Shown here: one piece after another, positions 29,360-37,750 of the stretch
Numbering within the stretch: the first letter of the stretch is position 1
How the letters are laid out: the number at the start of each line of letters is the position of its first letter
Assembly: GCA_023253775.1 (NCBI GenBank)
Contig: JALRFI010000076.1
Location: 1-45,771 of the forward strand
Reading direction: 5' to 3'
DNA: 45,771 bases
From: Crocinitomicaceae bacterium
GTDB taxonomy: Bacteria; Bacteroidota; Bacteroidia; Flavobacteriales_D; Crocinitomicaceae
The notes under the pieces: generated by a model
What the model was told of the DNA's origin: nothing
Database searches by the model: none
What the model saw: the letters and a program-made list of their open reading frames with translations, nothing else
Program-made: the position numbers and the translations under genes

Positions 29360-30667
29360 ATGATTAACAAAATAACAATTTTAGTTGCTTTTTTAGCTGG
29401 TAGTTTCACAACGTACGCTCAGCCTACTTCAGGTAGCGGAGTGACTCAAAATGACCTTCAATTAAACACAATTACTACGGCCGTTCCGTTCATGTCGATA
29501 ACCCCGGATTCGCGTTCCGGTGGTATGGGAGATGCAGGAACAGCATTAAGTCCTGATGGAAATTCAATCTATTGGAATACTTCTCTTTTGAATTTTGCAA
29601 AACAAAAGTCTGAGTTGAGCCTCTCTTACACCCCTTGGTTAAGGCAACTTACTAACGATATACATCTTTCATATTTGTCAGGTTATTACAGGGTGAATGA
29701 CAAGCATTCCATTGCTGGGGCGCTTCGTTACTTTAGTTTGGGTGAGATTACATTCACTGACCCAAGCGGGAACGTTATCAGAGATGATAAACCAAGTGAA
29801 TTTGAAGTAACTGGAGGGTACGCTTTCCGACTAAGCGAACGATTGTCGATTGGTATTAATGGTAAATTTGTTTATTCAAATCTTACGGGAGGATTGACCG
29901 TTCAGGGTGTAAACACAAAGGCAGGTGTCGCAGGAGCATCAGATATTTCATTTTCTTACTTTAACGATGATGCCAAAATTGGCAAAACAAGTGGTACTTA
30001 TACTTTTGGAGCAACCATTAATAACATCGGGAATAAGATCGCATATTCTCAGTTGGGATCAAGAGATTTTCTTCCGATGAACCTTAAAATTGGTAATTCA
30101 TTCAATGCTGATCTTGATAAGTATAACAAGTTATTATTCGCTTTTGATCTTCAAAAATTACTAGTACCGACACCAGCAATTTATGAATTTGATCCTTCTA
30201 CCAATTCATACAATTTGATAAGCGGAAGAACAAATGATGTAGGAGTGATTTCTGGTATGCTTCAGTCGTTTTATGACGCTCCTGGGGTTGCGCTGAAGGA
30301 TGAAGATGGCGATTATATCCTGAATTCTGATGGATCATATCAAATCAAGAAGGGATCAAAGCTTAAGGAAGAGCTGAATGAGATCAATATCGCAACGGGT
30401 CTTGAATATTGGTACAACAATGTTTTGGCAATTCGTGGAGGATTCTTTTATGAGGCTAAAACCAAAGGAAACAGACAATATCTAAATTTTGGAGTAGGCT
30501 TTAAATACAATATGTTTGGAATTGATATCTCCTATTTGGCTTCAGTATCAGGAAGACAAAGTCCATTAGCGAACACACTTAGATTCACGCTTCGTTTAAA
30601 TCTAGACGGAGGGGGTAAGTCTTCAGGAGGATCTACTCCAAAAACAGATATAGATAACACCAAATAA
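29360..30667 (+). CDS. porV: Type IX secretion outer-membrane shuttle protein PorV
   Basis: ITTAVPFMSITPDSRSGGMGDAGTALSPDGNSIYWNTSLLNFAKQKSELSLSYTPWLRQL is the PorV signature; start at MINKITILV. Confidence 0.95.
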   Translation: MINKITILVAFLAGSFTTYAQPTSGSGVTQNDLQLNTITTAVPFMSITPDSRSGGMGDAGTALSPDGNSIYWNTSLLNFAKQKSELSLSYTPWLRQLTNDIHLSYLSGYYRVNDKHSIAGALRYFSLGEITFTDPSGNVIRDDKPSEFEVTGGYAFRLSERLSIGINGKFVYSNLTGGLTVQGVNTKAGVAGASDISFSYFNDDAKIGKTSGTYTFGATINNIGNKIAYSQLGSRDFLPMNLKIGNSFNADLDKYNKLLFAFDLQKLLVPTPAIYEFDPSTNSYNLISGRTNDVGVISGMLQSFYDAPGVALKDEDGDYILNSDGSYQIKKGSKLKEELNEINIATGLEYWYNNVLAIRGGFFYEAKTKGNRQYLNFGVGFKYNMFGIDISYLASVSGRQSPLANTLRFTLRLNLDGGGKSSGGSTPKTDIDNTK

Positions 30668-30670
30668 TCT

Positions 30671-31150
30671 ATGGATATTCGGATCGGGTTTGGCGTTGAT
30701 GTTCATCAACTTGCTTCGACTCATGAACTTTTTATAGGCGGACTAAAGATTGAATCAGATCTTGGGGCTGTTGGTCATTCAGATGCAGATGTTTTGCTCC
30801 ATGCTATTTGTGATGCAATGCTGGGGGCGTTAAATTTGAGAGATATCGGGTATCATTTCTCTGATCAGGATCTCAAATACAAAGGCATCGACTCGAAGAT
30901 CTTATTAAAGGAAACCTACGCATTGATAAAAGATCGAGGATACAAAATAATCAATATTGATTCGACCGTAATCCTGGAATTACCGAAACTTAATCCTTAT
31001 ATACCGGGAATGCAGGCCATCATCGCTGACATTTTGGAGATGTCAAAAGATAGAGTGTCCATAAAGGCGACAACGCACGAAAAAGTTGATTCTTTTGGAT
31101 TGAGAATGGCAGTAAAAGCTTATGCTGTTTGCTTGTTGTCCTCTATTTGA
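30671..31150 (+). CDS. ispF: 2-C-methyl-D-erythritol 2,4-cyclodiphosphate synthase
   Basis: IRIGFGVDVHQL, GHSDADVLLHAICDAMLGALNLRDIGYHFSD, KATTHEKVDSFG. Confidence 0.97.
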   Translation: MDIRIGFGVDVHQLASTHELFIGGLKIESDLGAVGHSDADVLLHAICDAMLGALNLRDIGYHFSDQDLKYKGIDSKILLKETYALIKDRGYKIINIDSTVILELPKLNPYIPGMQAIIADILEMSKDRVSIKATTHEKVDSFGLRMAVKAYAVCLLSSI

Positions 31151-31317
31151 TTGCTCGCAGTTACGGTTCAAAGTTAAAGATACAAAATAATAGATTTTAC
31201 TAGGGTAGGATATGTTGAGATCGTTAAGCTGAATTCAACCTTCAGTTTCTAAATCCTTCAGAGCTAAAATGTTTTCAATGAAATGTATATCTATTCAGTC
31301 AAGTGCTACTGATTCAG

Positions 31318-31325
31318 TATATTTG
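31318..31325 (+). promoter_or_regulatory. Bacteroidetes -7 element TATATTTG for bioB
   Basis: TATATTTGC 8 nt before ATG 31333 and 17 nt before ATG 31342. Confidence 0.5.
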
Positions 31326-31332
31326 CTTTCAA

Positions 31333-32445
31333 ATGACCAATATGAAGATTAATCCTACATATTCCACGAAAGAACAGCTGCTCGAACTATACAACAAGCC
31401 TTTACTGGAACTTGTTTTTGAGGCTGCCACTATTCATAGGCAATTTCATAATCCAAGAGAGGTCCAAATGTCCTCTTTGTTAAGTATAAAAACAGGTGGT
31501 TGTCCTGAAGATTGCGGCTATTGTCCTCAGGCCGCGAGATATAGCACTGATGTTGAAGCTCATAAAATACTTTCTGTTGATTCTGTAATAGAGCAAGCCA
31601 ATAATGCAAAATCTAACGGATCAAGTAGATTATGCATGGGGGCTGCCTGGAGGGAAGTTAGAGATAACAGAGATTTCGATACAGTAATTGAAATGGTTCA
31701 GGCGGTGAACAATATGGGTATGGAAGTTTGCGCGACCTTAGGAATGATGTCCGAAGATCAAGCAAAAAGATTAAAAAATGCTGGATTGTTCGCCTACAAT
31801 CACAATCTTGATTCTTCAAAGGAGTTTTACAGTGATATCATATCTACAAGAGAGTATGATGAGCGACTGGAAACGATCGAGAATGCCAGAAAAGCAGGAC
31901 TTACCGTATGCTCAGGTGGTATTATTGGAATGGGAGAAGCCGTGGAAGATAGAATTGGATTATTGATGTCTTATATGGCCATGGAAACTCCTCCTGAATC
32001 AATTCCAATTAATGCTTTGGTTGCTGTTGGAGGCACTCCCCTTGAGGATCAGAAACCTATTGAGCAATGGGAGATGATCAGAATGGTAGCAACTTCAAGA
32101 ATTGTATTCCCTCAGTCTGTAATCAGGTTATCTGCAGGACGCACGAAAATGAATATGGAAGGTCAGGCCATGTGTTTCCTTGCCGGAGCAGGTTCTATTT
32201 TTGCAGGAGATAAATTGTTGACAACACCAAATCCTGAGTTTAATGAGGACAAGGAAATGTTTGATATTCTTGGATTGATCCCTAAGGCACCATTCATAGA
32301 AGGTGAACAACCAATCTCTTATCCTGACGAAAAGATTGAAGCCAGAAAAGCGATGGAGGCAAAGCGTAAAGAAGAATTGGAGGAAGCTTCAAGAGAGGCG
32401 CGTTACACTGGTTTTGAGCCAAGAAAAATTATCGTGAATTCGTGA
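31333..32445 (+). CDS. bioB: Biotin synthase
   Basis: Radical SAM CxxxCxxC: TGGCPEDCGYCPQAARYSTD; SAGRTKMNMEGQAMCFLAGAGSIFAGDKLLTTPNP. ORF-track start 31303 lies upstream of the promoter element. Confidence 0.97.
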   Translation: MTNMKINPTYSTKEQLLELYNKPLLELVFEAATIHRQFHNPREVQMSSLLSIKTGGCPEDCGYCPQAARYSTDVEAHKILSVDSVIEQANNAKSNGSSRLCMGAAWREVRDNRDFDTVIEMVQAVNNMGMEVCATLGMMSEDQAKRLKNAGLFAYNHNLDSSKEFYSDIISTREYDERLETIENARKAGLTVCSGGIIGMGEAVEDRIGLLMSYMAMETPPESIPINALVAVGGTPLEDQKPIEQWEMIRMVATSRIVFPQSVIRLSAGRTKMNMEGQAMCFLAGAGSIFAGDKLLTTPNPEFNEDKEMFDILGLIPKAPFIEGEQPISYPDEKIEARKAMEAKRKEELEEASREARYTGFEPRKIIVNS

Positions 32446-33533
32446 AAAGATCGTTACAGGATAAATTGAATCAAAGAAAAAAGGAGGGAACGTTACGTTC
32501 CCTTATTTGTTTGGATGATTTGGTTGATTTCTGGTCCAACGATTATTTAGGTGTTTCTAAGAAAAAAATCAGCGTTGAGTATCAAGAGAAGACCCACGGA
32601 TCTACAGGTTCTCGATTGATCTCTGGAAATTCAGATGTAATAGTTTCTTTTGAGGGTTTTTTGTCCCGATATTTTCGCAGCGAAGCGGCGCTTTGTTTTA
32701 ATTCAGGATATGACGCTAATCTTGGGTTTTTCAGTGCTGTTCCTCAAAAGGGTGATTTAGTCCTTTATGACGAACAAATTCATGCCAGTATTCGTGATGG
32801 AATTCGATTGAGTTTTGCTTCAGGAATTGGTTTCAGGCATAACGATTTGAATGATCTAACTGACAAATTGAGAAGGGCATCTGAAAAGTACGATTGCATT
32901 TATATTGTCGTTGAAAGTCTGTATTCCATGCATGGTGATTTTGCACCATTATCAGAATTGACAAAAATATGTGATAATGAAAGAGTTTTTCTCGTTGTAG
33001 ATGAGGCACATTCAATTGGAATTTTTGGTGAAAATGGGGTAGGACTGTCAGCTGAATTCTGTAAGGAGATCTTTGCCAGAATTATAACGTTTGGAAAGGC
33101 ATTTGGGGCACATGGTGCAGCAGTTTTGGGTACTGATGACCTTAGAGAATATTTGATTAATTTTTCTCGTCCATTCATTTACACGACTGCTCTACCTGTT
33201 TCAAATTGGCAACGCTTAGAAAAGATATTGAAGTCTGACCTCACTGAAGAACGGGAAATATTAAAGAAGAATATTGAAATCTTCAACACATTAACGGACG
33301 GCATTTGGATGTTTTCATCAAAGGAATCTCAGATTCAGGGATTAAGATTGGGAAATCGAGAAAAACTTCAAAAGGGGCAAGAAGATTTAAGAAAGAAGGG
33401 ATTCGCAGTCAAAGCGATTTATTCCCCAACTGTTTCCGAAGCGAACGAATGCCTTCGAATTAATCTTCATTCATTTAATACGCCTGCAGAAATCTGTCAA
33501 TTGGCAAAAGAAATAAGACGCTTATACAGCTAA
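32442..33533 (+). CDS. bioF: 8-amino-7-oxononanoate synthase-like alpha-oxoamine synthase
   Basis: FWSNDYLGVSKK, HGSTGSRLISGNSDVIVSFE, LVVDEAHSIGIFGENGVGL, TFGKAFGAHGAAVLG; GTGA overlap with bioB stop. Confidence 0.9.
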   Translation: MKRSLQDKLNQRKKEGTLRSLICLDDLVDFWSNDYLGVSKKKISVEYQEKTHGSTGSRLISGNSDVIVSFEGFLSRYFRSEAALCFNSGYDANLGFFSAVPQKGDLVLYDEQIHASIRDGIRLSFASGIGFRHNDLNDLTDKLRRASEKYDCIYIVVESLYSMHGDFAPLSELTKICDNERVFLVVDEAHSIGIFGENGVGLSAEFCKEIFARIITFGKAFGAHGAAVLGTDDLREYLINFSRPFIYTTALPVSNWQRLEKILKSDLTEEREILKKNIEIFNTLTDGIWMFSSKESQIQGLRLGNREKLQKGQEDLRKKGFAVKAIYSPTVSEANECLRINLHSFNTPAEICQLAKEIRRLYS

Positions 33534-33938
33534 TCTATTATATTCTTTGGAATCTTCATATCCTGAATCAATCACGAAATTGAGAATCTTATCAAGGTCA
33601 CTGAGGGTTGAATTGTTTTTTTCAATGTAGTCTGTTGCACCTTCTCTCAAGGCTTTAATCGCAATATGACAATATTCTTGTCCTGACAAGAAAATAAACA
33701 CAGCCTTATTATTGATCTTCTGAATCTCTTTCATGATTTCAATTCCTGAGGTAGCATCTAATTCCTGATCTAGAATGTAAATGCAATACAAATCTTCCTG
33801 AGCCTCTGCCAAACATTCATCCTCATTAATGAAATGAGTAATATCTGAATAGCCAAGATTCGCTAAAAATCGACTGATCAGCGTTCCGAAAAACAGATCG
33901 TCGTCTAGAATAGTAATTTTGATATTTCTATTTTGCAT
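33522..33938 (-). CDS. Stand-alone receiver-domain response regulator
   Basis: ITILDDDLFFGTLISRFLANLGY...CIYILDQELDATSGIEIMKEI...FLSGQEYCHIAIKALREGATDYIEKNN; no output domain. ATG at 33938; 3' end converges with bioF and overlaps it by 12 nt. Confidence 0.88.
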   Translation of the reverse strand: MQNRNIKITILDDDLFFGTLISRFLANLGYSDITHFINEDECLAEAQEDLYCIYILDQELDATSGIEIMKEIQKINNKAVFIFLSGQEYCHIAIKALREGATDYIEKNNSTLSDLDKILNFVIDSGYEDSKEYNRLAV

Positions 33939-34048
33939 AGCGAAGATTTCTTTGAACTCGATAAAAAATATGCCATAAGTAAATACTCGATGACTCAAAT
34001 AGAATTCTCATCAATCATGCGGAAATGTTAAAGTTAGTGAGTAATAAA

Positions 34049-34063
34049 TTCCTAATAATGGAA
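34049..34063. promoter_or_regulatory. TTCCTAATAATGGAA dyad (TTCC-N7-GGAA), candidate operator upstream of the orphan REC gene
   Basis: Shares 12/15 positions with the reverse complement of the 9017-9031 dyad; overlaps a second dyad ATAATG-GAAT-CATTAT (34055-34070). Confidence 0.3.
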
Positions 34064-34319
34064 TCATTATCTCAATTTGGGAATAAATAAATTAATCAAA
34101 AGTTATCCCAATATACTTTGCTCTTATTACAGGAGAAGACCAACTCACCCTTGACAACAATTACTCGAAGGTATGGTATAGTAATTTTGAGATATTGAAT
34201 AAAATGTATTTTGAATGATTATGAGCACAGAAAAGAACTTGACATGAAAGAAGAAGGTGGACTGTAGTTCCATGTGCTGAAATTCGGTACACAAGTGATG
34301 CAAAAAAATATTCTATAAA

Positions 34320-34346
34320 AAAAAAAAGCCCCAATCGGGGCTTTTC
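34320..34346 (-). terminator. Rho-independent terminator downstream of the alpha-oxoamine synthase gene
   Basis: aaaaaaagcccc-aat-cggggctttt with a long U run on the minus strand. Confidence 0.88.
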
Positions 34347-34366
34347 TATTTATTCAAAAACCGTAA

Positions 34367-35614
34367 TTATACGGATGCAATCTTATCTGACATGTATTCT
34401 CCAGCCTTGAGCTTGCCAACAATCTTAGAGAAAGATTCAATGGTGTACTGAACATCTTCCATTGTGTGTACCGCTGTAGGGATCAATCTAAGAATGATCA
34501 TTCCTTTGGGAACAACAGGATAAACCACCATTGAACAGAAAATATTGTAATTCTCGCGTAGATCGAAGATCAGGTTCGTAGATTCAGGAATAGAACCATT
34601 CATATAAACCGGAGTAACACAAGAGTCAGTTGGTCCAATCTCAAAACCTGCTTCTTTCAAACCTGATTGAAGAGCATTTGTTATTGTCCAAAGCTTTTCT
34701 TTGAATTGAGGTTGAGTTCTCATCAACTCAAGTCTTTTCAAAGCTCCATATACTAGAGGAAGAGGTAATGCCTTAGCAAAGATTTGAGAACGCATGTTGT
34801 ATCTTAAATATTCTACAACTTGCTCCTCACTGGAAATGAATCCTCCAACAAGAGCAAAAGACTTAGCGAAAGTTCCAAAGTAAACATCCACACCATCCTG
34901 ACATCCTTGCTCTTCACCTGTACCAGCACCTGTCGCACCAAGAGTCCCGATGCCATGAGCATCATCCACGAATAGTCGGAAATTGAACTTCTTCTTTAGA
35001 TCAACGATCTCCTTTAATTTTCCTTGATCTCCGCGCATTCCGAAAACACCTTCTGTGATCACGAGAATACCACCTCCGGTTTCTTCAACTAATTTTGTTG
35101 CTCTTTGAAGCTGCTTTTCACAATCTTCTACATCATTGTGTTTGAATACATATCTCTTTCCCATGTGTAGGCGAACTCCATCAAGGATACAAGCGTGTGA
35201 TTCAGCATCATAAACGATAACGTCTCTTCGGTCAACCAAACAGTCGATGGCTGACACCATTGCCTGATAACCGAAGTTACACAGGATCGTATCTTCTTTT
35301 CCTACAAATGAAGAAAGTTCATTCTCTAATTGTTCATGATAATTAGAGTTACCACTCATCATACGTGCACCCATTGGAGCTGCTAATCCAAATTGTGCAG
35401 CACCATCGGTATCTGCTTTTCTAACTTCAGGATGGTTGGCTAATCCCAGATAATTGTTCAAACTCCAGTTTAGTCTCTTCTTTCCTCTGAATATCATGTG
35501 AGGACCAATGTCACCTTCCAATTTGGGGAATGTAAAATATCCATGCGACTCTTTCGCATGGATACCAATTGGACCTCTGTCTTTCTTGATTCTTTCAAAA
35601 ATATCTTGCGCCAT
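34367..35614 (-). CDS. Alpha-oxoamine synthase, serine palmitoyltransferase / cysteate acyltransferase-like (sphingolipid or sulfonolipid base synthesis)
   Basis: MAQDIFERIKKDRGPIGIHAKESHGYFTFPKLEGDIGPHMIFRGKKRLNWSLNNYLGLANHPEVRKAD; LFVDDAHGIGTLGATGAGTGEEQG; GTFAKSFALVGGF. This N-terminal style is typical of flavobacterial lipid AOS enzymes rather than Kbl or BioF. Confidence 0.8.
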   Translation of the reverse strand: MAQDIFERIKKDRGPIGIHAKESHGYFTFPKLEGDIGPHMIFRGKKRLNWSLNNYLGLANHPEVRKADTDGAAQFGLAAPMGARMMSGNSNYHEQLENELSSFVGKEDTILCNFGYQAMVSAIDCLVDRRDVIVYDAESHACILDGVRLHMGKRYVFKHNDVEDCEKQLQRATKLVEETGGGILVITEGVFGMRGDQGKLKEIVDLKKKFNFRLFVDDAHGIGTLGATGAGTGEEQGCQDGVDVYFGTFAKSFALVGGFISSEEQVVEYLRYNMRSQIFAKALPLPLVYGALKRLELMRTQPQFKEKLWTITNALQSGLKEAGFEIGPTDSCVTPVYMNGSIPESTNLIFDLRENYNIFCSMVVYPVVPKGMIILRLIPTAVHTMEDVQYTIESFSKIVGKLKAGEYMSDKIASV

Positions 35615-35654
35615 ACTCTTTTTTTATTCTCCTAGCAGAGAAGCTTTACAGCCG

Positions 35655-35662
35655 CAAAAGTA
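35655..35662 (-). promoter_or_regulatory. Bacteroidetes -7 element TACTTTTG for the alpha-oxoamine synthase gene
   Basis: Minus strand TACTTTTG (TAnnTTTG) 41 nt upstream of the start. Confidence 0.45.
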
Positions 35663-35763
35663 GTGGAAAAATTCTGTTTTTAAAGTAGATAATGCTATGA
35701 ACTTATTAACACGCTTTAAGTGAATAGCAGCCTGTTAAGGTAAGCTGAAAAGCCTTTTGTCAG

Positions 35764-37128
35764 TTATAAGTTTTTATCGAGAAGATAGATCATCGCCGCA
35801 ATTGCTGCTGCACCAAGTTCGAGTTCTCGCTTGTTTACGTTTTCGAACACATCGCTTGGAGCATGATGAAAATCGAAATAACGCTGACTATCAGGCACAA
35901 AACCAAATAAAGGAATTCCCTCAAACTCCGATTTTAACGGACCAATATCAACTCCTCCATATCCTTTTTCGAATATGTGAAGTTCATAGTCTTTGAAATG
36001 AGGTGCAAAACTTTCAAGGAATTTTATCTGTTCTTCAGTTCCATCACATTGAAATCCCCTTGGGGAGAAGCCTCCGCGGTCACTCTCTAATGCAGCGATC
36101 TGAAGTTCTCCTTTTTCTTTTGACCACTTTGCATAAGTTTTACCACCCATATTTCCATTTTCTTCATTCATGAAAAAGACCACACGCAGTGTATGCTTTG
36201 GTTTGTATCCCAGCGTTTTCAGAATTCTTAGTGCTTCCAAACAGTGAATTACACCAGCACCATCATCGTGAGCCCCTTCTCCTGTGTCCCATGAATCCAA
36301 ATGACCTCCAAATGTGATGATCTCTTTGGAAGCTTCTGTTCCGGTTAACTCAGCAATAACATTGAAGGATGGAGCATCCTCGTAGTTTCTGCAATCCATT
36401 TCTAATGACAGATTCGCTTTTTTCATTGCTAATATTTCTGAAATCATTTCTGCATCTATTGTAGAAACAGCAGCAGCAGGAATTCTCGGAACACTGTCTT
36501 CGTAATGCATCGATCCAGTATGTGGGTGGTCATCCACAGGCAATCCAAGAGACCGGATGACAACTGCTTTTGCTCCAAGTTTTGCTGCTTCAACAGCACC
36601 AAATCCCCTTATGGCGTAACATCCCCCGTAAGCTTTGAATGTGTTGATCTCTTGTTCATTCATCGGCTGGTTGAGGAAGACAATTTTCCCTTCTACCTGA
36701 GATCTTTTAGCTTTTTTCAGTTCATCCAGATGACTAAATTCTATAACCTCACCCTTCAGTAATCCATTTGTTCCAATCGATCCACCCAGAGCCAGCACAT
36801 TTATTTTGATCATGTTACCCTTCTCAGGAGTGATCCACGCAGCTTCTGTTGTTCCTCTTTCCCAGTGAGGGACCATGATCTCTTGCTTGTATACTTTATC
36901 AAAACCATACTCTTTCATCTTCTGAAAAGACCATTCTACAGCCATTTCTGCTTCAGCACTTCCTGATAGACGAGCACCCACATCTTTGCAAAGACTTCTA
37001 AGGTTATCGTAAGACATTCCATGGCTTAATGCCTCATTGTATATCGATCGAATAAAAAGACTATCTGAAGTTTGTTGTCCTATTGACAAGAAAGAGGTCG
37101 ATAAAAAGGTAAACAATAAATGTCTCAT
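35764..37128 (-). CDS. M28-family metallopeptidase (carboxypeptidase Q-like), signal peptide
   Basis: EIITFGGHLDSWDTGEGAHDDGAGVIHCLEALRIL...LRVVFFMNEENGNMGGKTYA is the M28 zinc-binding core. Confidence 0.92.
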   Translation of the reverse strand: MRHLLFTFLSTSFLSIGQQTSDSLFIRSIYNEALSHGMSYDNLRSLCKDVGARLSGSAEAEMAVEWSFQKMKEYGFDKVYKQEIMVPHWERGTTEAAWITPEKGNMIKINVLALGGSIGTNGLLKGEVIEFSHLDELKKAKRSQVEGKIVFLNQPMNEQEINTFKAYGGCYAIRGFGAVEAAKLGAKAVVIRSLGLPVDDHPHTGSMHYEDSVPRIPAAAVSTIDAEMISEILAMKKANLSLEMDCRNYEDAPSFNVIAELTGTEASKEIITFGGHLDSWDTGEGAHDDGAGVIHCLEALRILKTLGYKPKHTLRVVFFMNEENGNMGGKTYAKWSKEKGELQIAALESDRGGFSPRGFQCDGTEEQIKFLESFAPHFKDYELHIFEKGYGGVDIGPLKSEFEGIPLFGFVPDSQRYFDFHHAPSDVFENVNKRELELGAAAIAAMIYLLDKNL

Positions 37129-37652
37129 TTTTCGATTGTGTTTTTAAGGTTGTTTAATCCAAGAGAGAAATCCCTGCCAATGAAATTATCCATCATGCTT
37201 CCCATTAATTTTGATGTTGGGTTACTACCCATATCCATATCGAATGACCAAATGACTTTTGTACCTGTTTCTTCAGTTATCAATTCAAAAGAGGTCAATG
37301 AGTTGCCCCTTGGACCAAAATTAAGATCAATATTCAGCTTTCGATTCGCTTCAATATGGCTGATCTCCATGCTTCCGACTCCAACTTTTCTGTTTCCTTT
37401 CCATTCGTAACGATGTCCGACCGAAAATTGGTCTCCTGAAAAAGTGGTTTTCATTGCAGGGTCTTTTCCCGACCATGGACTCCAGATCACAAACATTTCA
37501 AAGTCTCCTAAATGTTTAAAAACGGTCTCCGGTTCAGCACGAATCGAGATCGACCTTTCGACGTGCACGTCTGAAGGTAACATCCATCCAATCGCCAATG
37601 TTAGCAAGATTAAAACTGCTAAAACTAGGAGTAGAATAGGTGAAACAGACAT
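37125..37652 (-). CDS. SRPBCC/START-like polyketide cyclase family protein
   Basis: N-terminal TM helix then VERSISIRAEPETVFKHLGDFEMFVIWSPWSGKDPAM...TKVIWSFDMDMG; 4-nt overlap with the M28 gene. Confidence 0.85.
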   Translation of the reverse strand: MSVSPILLLVLAVLILLTLAIGWMLPSDVHVERSISIRAEPETVFKHLGDFEMFVIWSPWSGKDPAMKTTFSGDQFSVGHRYEWKGNRKVGVGSMEISHIEANRKLNIDLNFGPRGNSLTSFELITEETGTKVIWSFDMDMGSNPTSKLMGSMMDNFIGRDFSLGLNNLKNTIEK

Positions 37653-37724
37653 AAAGTGTTTTTTACGAAGATAGAAGAATTGGATGAGAACATTTCAAAT
37701 CCTTTTTAATCCTTAATGAATAGT

Positions 37725-37732
37725 TATCTTTG
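37725..37732 (+). promoter_or_regulatory. Bacteroidetes -7 element TATCTTTG for ychF
   Basis: TATCTTTG 19 nt upstream of ATG 37751. Confidence 0.6.
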
Positions 37733-37750
37733 CCCAAAAATAATCGAAGC

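Noticed and set aside
31151-31317. Biotin-operon operator or regulatory RNA upstream of bioB
   Set aside because: No clear inverted repeat or structured element visible; only the TATATTTG promoter element can be supported.
34141-34200. TGGTATAGTAATTTTG as a sigma54 -24/-12 promoter
   Set aside because: Has a GG but lacks the -12 GC at the required spacing; not convincing.
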